A stretch of 64,000 bases of DNA from Pseudomonas simiae (GCF_900111895.1 NZ_FOKB01000002.1:744001-808000); one strand, 5' to 3'. Positions 45,230 through 54,543 are shown, numbered from the stretch's first letter. Notes: generated by a model from the sequence alone, not told the origin. Program-made: numbers and translations.

Positions 45230-46561
45230 ATGAGCACTAATACGTTGGAGGCCGGCGCGCGCCCGGCCGCTGAAATCGATGCCGAAAAAGCCCTGGTCAG
45301 CAAGGTCGCCTGGCGCCTGATGCCGCTGATCATGGTGTGCTACCTGTTCGCGTTTTTTGACCGGATCAACATCAGCTTTGCCAAGTTCCAACTGCAGGCG
45401 GACCTGAGCCTGAGCGACACCGCCTATGGCCTGGGGGCCGGGCTGTTCGTGGTGGGGTATGTGATCTTTGAAGTGCCGAGCAACATGATGCTGTACAAGG
45501 TCGGCGCCCGGCGCTGGATTGCACGGATCATGATGTCGTGGGGCCTGGCGACGGCGGCCATGGTGTTTGTCACGGCCGAGTGGCAGTTCTATGCGCTGCG
45601 CTTTCTGATCGGCGCGATGGAGGCGGGGTTCGCGCCGGGTGTGCTGTATTACCTGACCCTGTGGTTCCCGCAGCATTTCCGAGGACGCATCACCTCGATG
45701 CTGTTCCTGGCGTCGGCGTTTGCGGGCCTGGTGGGCGCACCGTTCTCCGGCCTGGTGCTGGAACACCTCGACGGTGTGTTGCAGATGCGCGGCTGGCACT
45801 GGTTGTTCCTGCTCGGCGGCTTGCCATGCATCGGCCTGGGGTTTCTGGTGCTGACGCTGCTCAAGGATCGCATCGAAGACGCCCACTGGTTGACGGCGGC
45901 GGAGAAGACCCTGCTGTCGAGCCGCATCGCCAAGCATGAGCCGAACCAGCACGGTGGCTCGCTGTTGTCGGCAATCCGTATTCCAGGGTTCCTGATGCTC
46001 GGCTTCATCTACTTCCTGATCCAGGTGGCATCCTACGGCCTCAACTTCTGGGCGCCGCAGTTGATCCGCAGCGCGGGCACCCAGAGCCCGGTGATGATCG
46101 GCCTGCTCACGGCGATTCCTTATGTGTGTGGCGCCATCAGCATGGTAGTGATCGGGCGGCTGTCGGATGCTACGGGTGAGCGCCGCAAGTTCGTCTGCGG
46201 CCTGGTGGTGCTCGGGGCAGTGGGCTTCTTCAGTGCTGGCATTTTTGCCGACCACACCACCTTCCTGATCATTGCCCTGGGCATGCTGGGCGCGGGCATC
46301 ATCGCCTCGATCCCGACCTTCTGGACGCTGCCGCCCAAGTTGCTGGCCGGTGCCGGTGCAGGCGCGGCGGGCGGTATTGCGGTGATCAACACCCTCGGGC
46401 AATTCGGTGGCATTGTCAGCCCGGTGATGGTGGGGCGCATCAAGGACCTCACCGGCAGTACCACACCCGCTCTGTACGTGATTGGCGTGTGTGCGCTGTT
46501 GGCGGCAGCATTGCTGCTGTGGGGCCTGCCGCAGAAACTGCGCACCCTCGATAAGGGTTGA
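45230..46561 (+). CDS. MFS permease, anion:cation symporter family
   Basis: 443 residues, 12 transmembrane helices. ACS-type opening LFAFFDRINISFAKFQLQADL and VVGYVIFEVPSNMMLYKVGARRW. Members take up organic acids such as phthalate, 4-hydroxyphenylacetate or tartrate. It follows the HMGL-like gene by 59 bases, and probably imports the acid handled by the CoA-transferase and lyase. Confidence 0.9.
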   Translation: MSTNTLEAGARPAAEIDAEKALVSKVAWRLMPLIMVCYLFAFFDRINISFAKFQLQADLSLSDTAYGLGAGLFVVGYVIFEVPSNMMLYKVGARRWIARIMMSWGLATAAMVFVTAEWQFYALRFLIGAMEAGFAPGVLYYLTLWFPQHFRGRITSMLFLASAFAGLVGAPFSGLVLEHLDGVLQMRGWHWLFLLGGLPCIGLGFLVLTLLKDRIEDAHWLTAAEKTLLSSRIAKHEPNQHGGSLLSAIRIPGFLMLGFIYFLIQVASYGLNFWAPQLIRSAGTQSPVMIGLLTAIPYVCGAISMVVIGRLSDATGERRKFVCGLVVLGAVGFFSAGIFADHTTFLIIALGMLGAGIIASIPTFWTLPPKLLAGAGAGAAGGIAVINTLGQFGGIVSPVMVGRIKDLTGSTTPALYVIGVCALLAAALLLWGLPQKLRTLDKG

Positions 46562-47050
46562 TCAGCCTGCGGTTGCCAACGCCCGGGCAGGTGTGGCACT
46601 GAACTGAATCAACACCACGCCGCCGATCAACAACAACGCCCCCAGTACGCGGGGCGTTGTCAGTTGGCGTTCCACCAGGCCGAACAGACCGAAGTGATCC
46701 AGCACCAGCGACGCCAGAATCTGCCCGGCCATGGCCAGTGCGATAAACCCCGAGGCGCCAAGCTTGGGCAACAGCATCAACGCCAGGGAAATAAAACACA
46801 CGCCAAACGCGCCACCGGCCCACATCCACAGCGGTGCCTTGCTGATAAACGCCAGGCTCGGCAGCGGGAGGCGCAGCGCCAGAATCACCGGCAGCAACAC
46901 GATGATGCTCACCAGCAACGACGCCAGCGTGGCCCACAGCGGGTGACCAAGCCCGCGCCCGAGGTTGGCGTTGATCGCACTCTGAAACGGCACCACCGCC
47001 CCCGCGATGACCGCCAGCGCGAATAAACCCACCCAATGCAACGTTGTCAT
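46562..47050 (-). CDS. YdcZ-family (DMT) small membrane transporter
   Basis: 162 residues, five predicted helices, DUF606/YdcZ family: AVIAGAVVPFQSAINANLGR near the N-terminus and LGASGFIALAMAGQILASLV. Members are half-size DMT proteins and pair as dimers. Its stop abuts the MFS stop (convergent) and it is divergent from a LysR gene, which is a likely regulator. Confidence 0.88.
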   Translation of the reverse strand: MTTLHWVGLFALAVIAGAVVPFQSAINANLGRGLGHPLWATLASLLVSIIVLLPVILALRLPLPSLAFISKAPLWMWAGGAFGVCFISLALMLLPKLGASGFIALAMAGQILASLVLDHFGLFGLVERQLTTPRVLGALLLIGGVVLIQFSATPARALATAG

Positions 47051-47118
47051 GTCGAATCTCCCAGAGGTTTTGCTGGACTCTAGGCTATTCGTCGCGCAAA
47101 TTTAAATTCCAATTTCTT

Positions 47119-48045
47119 ATGCAGAGCATGCAGCTGATGAATGATCTGCGCCGCATTGACCTCAACCTGCTGGTGATCCTCGACGCCTTGCTCAGCGAGC
47201 AACACGTCACCCGTGCGGCTGAGCGCTTGCACCTGAGCCAACCGGCGGTCAGTCACGCGTTGGCACGCTTGCGTGACCTGCTGGGTGACCCGCTGCTGGT
47301 ACGCCAAGGTGGCAGTCTGGTGCCGACTGCTCGCGCGCTGGAGTTGGCCCCGCCGCTGACAGAAGCGCTCGGCCAGGTACAGGCGTTGCTGGCGCCGAAC
47401 CGCTTTGACCCGGCGTCGGCCAAGCGCAGGTTTCGGGTGGCGATGTCCGATTACAGTGCGGCGATTTTCCTACCCGACCTGGTGCGAACGTTGCGCCGCG
47501 AAGCGCCGGGTATCGATCTGCAAATCATCCAGGCCAGCCGTGAGGGCATGGTGGACGGGGTGCTCAATGGCGACCTCGACCTGGCGGCGGGTGTTTTTCC
47601 CGATATGCCTGCCGAACTGCGGACTACGCCGTTGTTTGAAGAGCACTACACGTGCCTTGTGGACCGCGATAGCCTGCCGGCAAGCGGCACACTGGATCTG
47701 CCGACCTACCTGTCACGCCCCCATGTATTGCTGGAAATGCGCGGCAGTGGCACTCCGGAAATCGAGCGGGCACTGACAACGATTCGGGAACGTCGGCATG
47801 TGGCGATCAGCCTGCCGCACTGGGGTGTAGCGCCGCAACTGATTCAAGGCACCGACCTGATCCTTACCGTATCGTCCCGTGGCCTGCTGAATATTGATCA
47901 CCAGCACTTGCTGGCGGTGCCCGCGCCGTTTCATATCCCTTCGTTTGCATTTGAGCTGGCGTGGCATGCACGGCGGGGTGGGGATTCGGGGTTGCAGTGG
48001 TTGATTGGGCAGGTGCAGGGTGTATTGTCCGAAGGCCACTGCTGA
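47119..48045 (+). CDS. LysR-family regulator
   Basis: 308 residues from the ATG at 47119; ATGs at 47128 and 47137 are alternatives and none has a clear RBS. NodD/LeuO-like HTH: RRIDLNLLVILDALLSEQHVTRAAERLHLSQPAVSHALARL. The opening IDLNLL and LRDLLGDPLLVR are hallmarks. Divergent from ydcZ-like gene with 68 bases between, so a shared operator is likely. Confidence 0.9.
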   Translation: MQSMQLMNDLRRIDLNLLVILDALLSEQHVTRAAERLHLSQPAVSHALARLRDLLGDPLLVRQGGSLVPTARALELAPPLTEALGQVQALLAPNRFDPASAKRRFRVAMSDYSAAIFLPDLVRTLRREAPGIDLQIIQASREGMVDGVLNGDLDLAAGVFPDMPAELRTTPLFEEHYTCLVDRDSLPASGTLDLPTYLSRPHVLLEMRGSGTPEIERALTTIRERRHVAISLPHWGVAPQLIQGTDLILTVSSRGLLNIDHQHLLAVPAPFHIPSFAFELAWHARRGGDSGLQWLIGQVQGVLSEGHC

Positions 48046-48199
48046 CAGGACAACAACACCCTGCGCTGCGGCTTCACCCACCTCGCCTACCTCTCACTGC
48101 CGGGGCTCTTTTGGCAACAAGCCCGCTGGATTTGACGATGACCGTTCGTCGCACTGGCGAGTTTTTTCTAAACCTTTGCCGCCCTGAAAATTCGAATTG

Positions 48200-48231
48200 A
48201 GGGCGGGGTGTGTTCCCCCGCCCTTATTTTT
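48200..48231 (+). terminator. Hairpin with T-rich tail upstream of DUF4142 gene
   Basis: GGGCGGGG/CCCCGCCC stem with 7-base loop is followed by TTATTTTT. It could end the upstream LysR transcript. Because it lies 18 bases before the DUF4142 ATG, it could also be an attenuator in that gene's leader. Confidence 0.7.
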
Positions 48232-48249
48232 AGCCTGGAGGAACCCATC

Positions 48250-48777
48250 ATGAGCCGCATGGCTATCCGGTTACGCACCGCCAGTTTCGCGATGCTGCTG
48301 GGCCTCGGCGCCAGCAATGCCTTCGCCCAGTCGCCTGCTGAATTCATCGAGCAGGCTTCGGCCAAAGGGATGGCCGATATCGAAACCAGTCGCATGGCTC
48401 ACGCCAAGACCTCGTCCCAGGAGATCAAGGATTACACCATCGAGGTGATCAACGAACGCACCCTGGCCAACCAGCACCTGGCGGCTATCGCGAAGAAGCT
48501 TGACCTGCCGGTGGCGCCTCGGGAAAAGATCGTCGACAAAGCAGAAACCTTGATGCCCGAACTCAAGGACGGCGACTCCTTTGATGCGGCCTATACGGCG
48601 CAACAGGTCAAGGAAAACGAAGACGCCATTGCCCTGTTCAAGAAGGAAGGTGCAGCGTCGGATGTGCCGGAAATAAAAGCCCTGGTGGATGAGACGCTGC
48701 CCAAGTTGGAAGAGCGTCTGCAAAAGGCTCGCGCCTTGGCATCGACTTACGGTAAAGGTCATCAAGGCGACGGTTGA
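48250..48777 (+). CDS. DUF4142 exported protein
   Basis: 175 residues from the ATG at 48250 (GGAGG upstream). Signal peptide ends SNAFAQ. The remainder is a helical ferritin-like DUF4142 pattern: FIEQASAKGMADIETSRMA (about 35-53), KDYTIEVINERTLANQHLAAIA and a C-terminal coiled segment. Function unknown; the family is often stress-linked. Followed by a strong terminator at 48794-48832. Confidence 0.85.
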   Translation: MSRMAIRLRTASFAMLLGLGASNAFAQSPAEFIEQASAKGMADIETSRMAHAKTSSQEIKDYTIEVINERTLANQHLAAIAKKLDLPVAPREKIVDKAETLMPELKDGDSFDAAYTAQQVKENEDAIALFKKEGAASDVPEIKALVDETLPKLEERLQKARALASTYGKGHQGDG

Positions 48778-48793
48778 AGCCATGACTTGAAGT

Positions 48794-48832
48794 AAAAAAC
48801 GGCGGTTGGACCTGTTCCAACCGCCGTTTTTT
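48794..48832. terminator. Bidirectional terminator
   Basis: 11-bp perfect stem CGGCGGTTGGA/TCCAACCGCCG, loop CCTGT, with A6 and T6 at the ends. It separates the convergent DUF4142 and iron-permease-like genes; the latter's stop overlaps its right end. Confidence 0.92.
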
Positions 48833-49257
48833 CATGCCTGGTTCAAATCGGTTTTGATCGGTGCCGCATCGTCGGCAGCATGACCGCAACTGCTGTTCAG
48901 ACTCACCGTGCCCGCGTTGCCGATGCTGCGGTATTCCTGGCGCAGTTTTTCCAGTTCCTTGCGATCCAGTCCATCCAGGCTGAGTACGGCATTCTGCGCA
49001 TCCTTGGACACACGTAGCAGTTCATCGATCTTGATATGCAGGATGTCGTTGTCGCGGTTCTGCGTGTTCTGGATCAGGAACACCATCAGGAACGTGATGA
49101 TGGTGGTTGAGGTATTGATGATCAGTTGCCACGTGTCGTTGTAGTGGAAATACGGCCCGCTCAGACTCCATGCCAGGATCAACGCCACTGCCGCGTAAAA
49201 CGTGCGCGGGCTGCCGGCCCAACGGGACAGGGATTGAGAGACTGCGGAGAATTTCAT
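48832..49257 (-). CDS. Low-affinity iron permease-like membrane protein
   Basis: 141 residues from the ATG at 49257. Two transmembrane helices (TFYAAVALILAWSLSGPYF and TSTTIITFLMVFLIQNTQN) followed by NRDNDILHIKIDELL, the pattern of the Iron_permease family (PF04120). Bacterial members are half the size of yeast Fet4, and transport is not proven for them. C-terminal tail is cytoplasmic and acidic. It follows ogt by 84 bases. Confidence 0.85.
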   Translation of the reverse strand: MKFSAVSQSLSRWAGSPRTFYAAVALILAWSLSGPYFHYNDTWQLIINTSTTIITFLMVFLIQNTQNRDNDILHIKIDELLRVSKDAQNAVLSLDGLDRKELEKLRQEYRSIGNAGTVSLNSSCGHAADDAAPIKTDLNQA

Positions 49258-49341
49258 GACCGTTTTTCCTTTGTAAGGGGGTGATGAAATAATGGACCGC
49301 ACGGTGGCTTTGAAATTTCTTTTTACATTTGATCCGCGTTT

Positions 49342-49842
49342 TTAGAACACCAGTTCGGCCTGGCCTGTCCCTTCCAGCGTCAGTAAATACTGCTTGGCTT
49401 CCAACCCGCCCGCAAAGCCGGTCAACCCGCCCGATGCGCCAATGACCCGATGGCACGGCGCAATGATCGAGATGGGGTTACGCCCATTGGCCGCCCCCAC
49501 TGCGCGTACGGCTTTGGGGTTGCCAATCTGCTGGGCGATCTGGCTGTAGCTGCGGGTTTCGCCGAAGGGAATGGTCAGCAACGCCTGCCAGACCTGTTTC
49601 TGGAAGTCGGTGCCGGCGAAGTCCAGTTCCAGCTCGAAATGTGTGCGGGTACCCGCGAAGTATTCCTGCAACTGGCATTCGGTTTCCAACAGCACCGGGC
49701 TTTCAGGCGCTTCGTACAAGTCGCCCAGACGCACACGGTTGGCGCGCTCGGTAGCCCACAGGATGGCGCCGAGTTTATCGTTGCGCGCCACCAGGGTGAG
49801 CTGGCCGACAGGGGAGGGCATGAGCTTGTATTCGTAGGCCAT
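49342..49842 (-). CDS. ogt: Methylated-DNA-protein-cysteine methyltransferase
   Basis: 166 residues. Takes O6-alkyl groups from guanine onto its active-site Cys in ISIIAPCHRVIGASGGLTGFAGG (PCHR, Cys about 132). The helix-turn-helix (GETRSYSQIAQQIGNPKAVRAVG) is present. Short form without an Ada N-domain, so Ogt-type. Single gene ending 84 bases before the iron permease-like gene. Confidence 0.95.
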   Translation of the reverse strand: MAYEYKLMPSPVGQLTLVARNDKLGAILWATERANRVRLGDLYEAPESPVLLETECQLQEYFAGTRTHFELELDFAGTDFQKQVWQALLTIPFGETRSYSQIAQQIGNPKAVRAVGAANGRNPISIIAPCHRVIGASGGLTGFAGGLEAKQYLLTLEGTGQAELVF

Positions 49843-50092
49843 GATCAGGGCTCCTGAAGGTGGGTGTAGGGGGAGTCTAGACCGGCGGCCCTATGGGCAA
49901 ACTACGTTTCTTGCGGTCAAATTCAGCGCCGCCAGTCGCGCCATTCCGAGAACGCCGGATAAGCGTACAACCACGCGATGTAACCAAGGGCCATCAACCC
50001 CGTGGGGGTCGATGACCGGTCTTTTTGGGGCGGCGGTAGTTGGCATGTGTGAGCGCATAGGAATGGCGTCCGGGAGAGGTGTTGCGATCGAG

Positions 50093-50986
50093 TTACCGCA
50101 TGTGCAGGGGCTGCGCAATGACGGCGAGGAACGCATCAACCAGCACACTTTTTGTTGCAGTCCGGGTCAACACCAACAACTGGGCACAGGCGTCCACTTC
50201 CACCAACGGCCTGTACGTCACGCCCTTATTCATCAGGCTCTGGGTACATTCCGGCACCAACGCCACACCTTGTCCGGCAGCCACCAGCGCAATGATCGAC
50301 GTGATCTGCCGCCCGGTCGGTCCAAGGCGTAAAGGCTGGCCGTGATGCCGATAAAGCTGTTCGATGGACTGGTTGAGCCCCGATCCATAATCTGCAGGAA
50401 ACAGAATCAACGGGTAGGCACTGAGCTGCGCCAGGTTGACGCTTGGCTGGCGCGCCAACGGGCTTTCACTGGACACGGCGGCCACCAACCGTTCTTCGCC
50501 CAGCGACAGCGCTTGCACCGCTTCGTCTTGCGGCAACAAGCGACTCAAACCGAGATCCAGCCGCCCATCCGCCACTTGCGCGCCCAGGCTGCCGGAGGCG
50601 CATTCCACCAGCGTCAACTGCACATCGGGAAAGCGCTGGGCAAACGCCTGGATCGCCTGGCTGAACAGGTCCGACAGGGCAATCGAACTCACATAACCCA
50701 ACGTTAGCTGCCCTGCGGTGCCCGCCGCCAGTTTGCCCGCGATCACTTGCGCCAATTCCACCTGCTCCAGCACGCCGCGGGCGTAGGGCAGGAACGACCG
50801 GCCTTGCGCGGTAAGGCTGACCGTGCGGCTGGTGCGATCGAATAGCTTGAAGCCCAACTCGGTCTCCAGCGCCGATATCTGCCGTGTCAGCGGCGGCTGC
50901 GCCAGGTGCAGGCGAATGGCGGCGCGGCCGAAGTGCAACTCTTCGGCGACCGTCAGAAAGTAACGCAGCTTGCGTAGGTCGAGCAT
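50093..50986 (-). CDS. LysR-family regulator
   Basis: 297 residues. HTH LRYFLTVAEELHFGRAAIRLHLAQPPLTRQISALE (about 6-40), very like BenM/CatM-type LysR. The ligand domain includes PADYGSGLNQSI and QGVALVPECTQSL. It is divergent from two consecutive MFS genes (first start 96 bases away), which it may regulate. Confidence 0.92.
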   Translation of the reverse strand: MLDLRKLRYFLTVAEELHFGRAAIRLHLAQPPLTRQISALETELGFKLFDRTSRTVSLTAQGRSFLPYARGVLEQVELAQVIAGKLAAGTAGQLTLGYVSSIALSDLFSQAIQAFAQRFPDVQLTLVECASGSLGAQVADGRLDLGLSRLLPQDEAVQALSLGEERLVAAVSSESPLARQPSVNLAQLSAYPLILFPADYGSGLNQSIEQLYRHHGQPLRLGPTGRQITSIIALVAAGQGVALVPECTQSLMNKGVTYRPLVEVDACAQLLVLTRTATKSVLVDAFLAVIAQPLHMR

Positions 50987-51081
50987 CCTGATCCTTGGGT
51001 ATTGATCGGTCCGAAATCGGTATTGGTTTCAGACCTGCCGGCCATTCTATAAAGACCTCACAAAATAAAACGAGAGGTTTC

Positions 51082-52245
51082 ATGAAACCGCGCCTGCATT
51101 GTGCCCGCCTTGCCCTGTTCTTGTGTGGCTGCGCGGCATTTCTCAACCTGTATGCCACCCAGAGCATTCTGCAGACCTTTGCCACGCAGTTTCACATCAG
51201 CGCCAAGACGGCGGGGTGGAGCATCACCGTGACGACGCTGGCCGTGGCGATCACCGCGCCGTTTGTCAGCCGGTTGACCGGACGCTTCGAGCAGCGCACG
51301 GTGATCAGCGTGGCGGCCTTGCTGCTGGCGGTGCCGGCGCTGATGACAGCCTATGCCGACAGCTTTGCCGAGGTGCTGGTGTGGCGGTTTGTCGAAGGGA
51401 TGTTGATCCCGGTGGTGTTTGCCACCAGCGTGGCGTATATCGGCGACCGCTGGAGAGGTGGCACGGTCACCGAAGTCACCAGCCTGTACGTGGCGGGCAC
51501 CGTGTTGGGTGGGTTTGCCGGACGCTTTGTCACGGGGGTGATGACCGAATACGCAGGCTGGCGCGAAGCGTTTGAACTGCTGGCGGTGCTGAGTTTGATG
51601 GTGGGCGGGTTTATCCAGTTCCTGTTGCCTGCCAGCCGTGGGCGATCGTTGAGGGGTGAAACCGCTTTCTCGGCGGTTTTTCGTAAGCCTTTGTTGGCGG
51701 CCTACGCTGTAGGTTTTTGCGTGTTGTTTTCCCAAGTGGCGGCGTTTACCTACGCAGGTTTGTACCTCGGATTACCGCCTTTCGGCCTGGGGCCTGCAGC
51801 GTTGGGGACGCTATATACGGTGTTTCTGCTGGCACTGATCGTGATCCCCGTCGCCGGCCGCCTCAGCAAGTCCCGGCCTCACGCTGAACTGCTCAGCGTC
51901 GCTGCCGGGCTGGGCATCAGCGGTTCAGCGCTGACGCTGGTGCCCTCGTTGTGGTGCATCGTGGTAGGCCTGGCCCTCAGTTCTACCGGGGTGTTTCTCG
52001 CCCAGGCGGCGGCCAACGCCTTCACCGCCGCTACCGCCGGCGACAACAAAGCCGGCGCCGTGGGCATGTACCTCACGTTTTATTACCTGGGCGGCAGTTG
52101 TGGTGCGATTGTCCCGGCGTTGATCTGGGAGCGTTGGGGCTGGGCCGGGTGCGTGACGCTGATTATTGCCTTCCAGATACTGACCTTGCTGATCGCCCTG
52201 ACCGGCTGGAAGCCCGTTAAACCTGAACTGATCCCGACACCATGA
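51082..52245 (+). CDS. MFS transporter (YnfM-like)
   Basis: 387 residues from the ATG at 51082, behind GAGAGG. 12 helices. CGCAAFLNLYATQSILQTFATQF is typical of the YnfM/arabinose-efflux DHA1 group. Its stop overlaps the start of the next MFS gene by four bases (ATGA). Divergent from a LysR regulator. Substrate unknown. Confidence 0.88.
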   Translation: MKPRLHCARLALFLCGCAAFLNLYATQSILQTFATQFHISAKTAGWSITVTTLAVAITAPFVSRLTGRFEQRTVISVAALLLAVPALMTAYADSFAEVLVWRFVEGMLIPVVFATSVAYIGDRWRGGTVTEVTSLYVAGTVLGGFAGRFVTGVMTEYAGWREAFELLAVLSLMVGGFIQFLLPASRGRSLRGETAFSAVFRKPLLAAYAVGFCVLFSQVAAFTYAGLYLGLPPFGLGPAALGTLYTVFLLALIVIPVAGRLSKSRPHAELLSVAAGLGISGSALTLVPSLWCIVVGLALSSTGVFLAQAAANAFTAATAGDNKAGAVGMYLTFYYLGGSCGAIVPALIWERWGWAGCVTLIIAFQILTLLIALTGWKPVKPELIPTP

Positions 52246-53426
52246 ATCACGCCGTCGCCATGCCTGTTTCCACACGCCGCCGCACGCTGATCGCCGGCTG
52301 CAGCGCCCATGCCGTGCATGATGGTCTGACCGATGTCATCTACGTGCTACTGCCGATCTGGCAGGCGCAGTTTGCGCTGTCCTACGCTCAGATCGGACTT
52401 TTACGCGGTGCCTATTCCGGGATGATGGCGGTGTTCCAGCTCATGGCCAGCCGTGCTGCGAAACGCTGGGGACGTGTGCCGATGCTGGTGGGCGGCACCG
52501 CGCTCGCCGGTGCGGCGTACGTGTTGGCAGGCCAAGCGACCGGGCTGACGATGCTGTTAATGGCACTGATGTTAGGTGGCTTGGGCGCCAGCACTCAACA
52601 CCCGCTGGCTTCTTCGATGATCAGCGATGCCTACGAGGATGGTGGTGGAATCAAGCAGGCACTGTCCCAGTACAACTTTTCCGGCGATATCGGCAAAACC
52701 CTGGTTCCCGGGCTGGTCGGTCTGTTGCTCACGGTCATCGGTTGGCGCGCCAGTGCCACGTTCCTGGGATGGCTGGGGTTGGCTGCGGCGGGCCTGTTGT
52801 GGTGGTTGATTCCCAGCCAGTCGCGCCCCTCGGCCGCGCCCCAAAAAACCAAGTCGCCCATCGGAACCGGCTCCACCACGGGCCTGCGCGCGCTGATCCT
52901 CACCGGCACCCTCGACAGCGCCGTGCGCATGGGGTTTCTCACCTTCCTGCCGTTTCTGCTGGCCGCCAAGGGCGCCGGCACTGCTGGTATTGGCCTGGCC
53001 TTGACCCTGCTGTTTATCGGCGGCGCGTTCGGCAAATTATTCTGCGGCTACCTGGGGGCGCGCATCGGCATGATGAGGACCGTATGGCTGACGGAGAGCA
53101 GCACGGCCTTGCTGATCGTCGCTGCGGTGTATTTGCCGCTGACTGGGCTGATGGTGATGTTGCCGCTGTTGGGGCTGGTGCTCAATGGCACGTCTTCAGT
53201 GCTTTACGGGGCTGTGCCGGACCTGGCGGGAGCCGAGAAGCGCGAGCAGGCATTTGCCGTGTTCTACACCGGCACGATTGGTGGCGGAGCGTTGGCGCCC
53301 GTGGTGTTTGGTGGCGTGGGCGATGCGTTGGGCGTGCCGGTGGCGGTGATGGTGCTGGCGGGGGTGTTGTTGGTGACGTTGCCGTTGGCGTGGGGGGTGC
53401 AGCGGGGGATGGCTGAGCCGGATTGA
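52242..53426 (+). CDS. MFS transporter (fosmidomycin resistance Fsr-like)
   Basis: 394 residues. CSAHAVHDGLTDVIYVLLPIWQ with the HxxxD near residue 24 is like the Fsr family of efflux pumps. Glycine-rich helices and 12 spans. Translationally coupled to the preceding MFS gene, an uncommon tandem of two different full-length MFS proteins in one operon. Confidence 0.85.
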   Translation: MNHAVAMPVSTRRRTLIAGCSAHAVHDGLTDVIYVLLPIWQAQFALSYAQIGLLRGAYSGMMAVFQLMASRAAKRWGRVPMLVGGTALAGAAYVLAGQATGLTMLLMALMLGGLGASTQHPLASSMISDAYEDGGGIKQALSQYNFSGDIGKTLVPGLVGLLLTVIGWRASATFLGWLGLAAAGLLWWLIPSQSRPSAAPQKTKSPIGTGSTTGLRALILTGTLDSAVRMGFLTFLPFLLAAKGAGTAGIGLALTLLFIGGAFGKLFCGYLGARIGMMRTVWLTESSTALLIVAAVYLPLTGLMVMLPLLGLVLNGTSSVLYGAVPDLAGAEKREQAFAVFYTGTIGGGALAPVVFGGVGDALGVPVAVMVLAGVLLVTLPLAWGVQRGMAEPD

Positions 53427-53501
53427 CGCTCGCGATTACACAGTGCGAAATCGATCCATTCGAACCTGGAGGATAGGAACGACCTCAATACCTGCACCGC
53501 C

Positions 53502-53807
53502 TTAAAAGGACGCATCCAGCGTAAACGGAATCCGCAATGCGCCAATGGGGCCTTCCCGAACTCCGCACATTTCATCGTGCACGCACTGTTGCACCAGCAC
53601 ACAGGGAAACGGCGGAACCCGTTGCAACAAGTCGCGCAAGTGCGTGGTGGAGCGGATGCGCAGCGGCTGGTTATCATCGCCCAGCAACGTCATTTCGACA
53701 TCATCCAGCCTGACACGCGCGATATAGAAGCCACCCTCCAGCGACTGCAACTGCAGCTCGCGAACTTCTCCGTTTACCGCCCATTCAGTCAGTTTCTGCA
53801 GATGCAT
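53502..53807 (-). CDS. DUF6482-like small protein
   Basis: 101 residues, MHLQKLTEWAVNGEVRELQL start; a mixed beta sequence with GFYIARVRLDDVEMTLLGDD. I recognise it as a small protein common in pseudomonads that I associate with DUF6482. No signal or membrane segment. It follows the DUF3833 gene on the same strand with 23 bases between. Confidence 0.7.
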   Translation of the reverse strand: MHLQKLTEWAVNGEVRELQLQSLEGGFYIARVRLDDVEMTLLGDDNQPLRIRSTTHLRDLLQRVPPFPCVLVQQCVHDEMCGVREGPIGALRIPFTLDASF

Positions 53808-53830
53808 GATTCACCTCCGTTGCAGGTCAT

Positions 53831-54355
53831 TCATTGGCGACGAAAGAACAACGTGACCTGGCCCCATTCGACGCCGAACTTGGTCATGCTGGAGCGATTG
53901 ATCAGGGTGTCTTCGTCCATCAGGTACATCCAGTCATCAAAGCTCACCTCGTAGACAGAACCGTCTACCGGCAGGTTGAGTCGGTAGCGCCAACGCAGCG
54001 CGTTCCCCGCGACCTCGCCGATGGCCTCGCCGACCACATCACCCGCCCGACCGCGCCAACGCCCCGGACCGTCGGGTGTCAGCGTCCACACCCGCCGCTG
54101 ACGCGTGCCGTCGCTGTACAGGAAGCGTTCGTCGAGAATCAAGGCGTTACCTTCGCGCCGGCTGGCTATATCCACTTCAAAACGCTTGGCCACCTCGCCC
54201 GAGCGCTTCTGGAAAATCCCCCAGGCCTTGACGGGCTTGCTGAAGAACCGCTCCAGGTCCAATTGCGGTTGCTGGTCAGCGTAGTGCTCGACGCCTACGT
54301 TGGCGCAACTGCTCAAGCTCAACATCAGCAACAATGAAACCAATAGACGTGTCAT
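53831..54355 (-). CDS. DUF3833 family lipoprotein
   Basis: 174 residues, lipoprotein signal MTRLLVSLLLMLSLSSC (Cys17). DUF3833 pattern: LDLERFFSKPVKAWGIFQKRSGEV, RVWTLTPDGPGRWRGRAGDVVGE, and FDDWMYLMDEDTLINRSSMTKFG. Function unknown; family members lie in the envelope. Upstream of the DUF6482-like gene. Confidence 0.87.
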   Translation of the reverse strand: MTRLLVSLLLMLSLSSCANVGVEHYADQQPQLDLERFFSKPVKAWGIFQKRSGEVAKRFEVDIASRREGNALILDERFLYSDGTRQRRVWTLTPDGPGRWRGRAGDVVGEAIGEVAGNALRWRYRLNLPVDGSVYEVSFDDWMYLMDEDTLINRSSMTKFGVEWGQVTLFFRRQ

Positions 54356-54465
54356 TGCTTGGCTCCTTGATCGTGCCTCGGCGCGTTGCAGTGATAGTTG
54401 TACAAAAATATTAATTTGTACAGGTATGTCCGACAGGCATGACTGCTACCGTAAATCGCAGCCAC

Positions 54466-54496
54466 AAAAAAACCGGTCTCAAAGGACCGGTTTCTT
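54466..54496 (-). terminator. Terminator of the tRNA-Gly transcript
   Basis: ACCGGTC/GACCGGT stem (7 bp, loop TCAAAG) with A7 on the left, which is T7 on the minus strand. It lies 50 bases past the end of the tRNA gene. Confidence 0.8.
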
Positions 54497-54543
54497 TAGG
54501 CATCCCCCGTCAAAAACAACCTGACGTGGAACGCGAATTTGAG

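Noticed and set aside
49891..50092. Possible short coding remnant (minus strand, ending YAYPAFSEWRDWRR)
   Set aside because: A frame with protein-like sequence of about 23-35 codons is present, but there is no sure start or RBS and no family I know. It could be a decayed gene; I do not call it.
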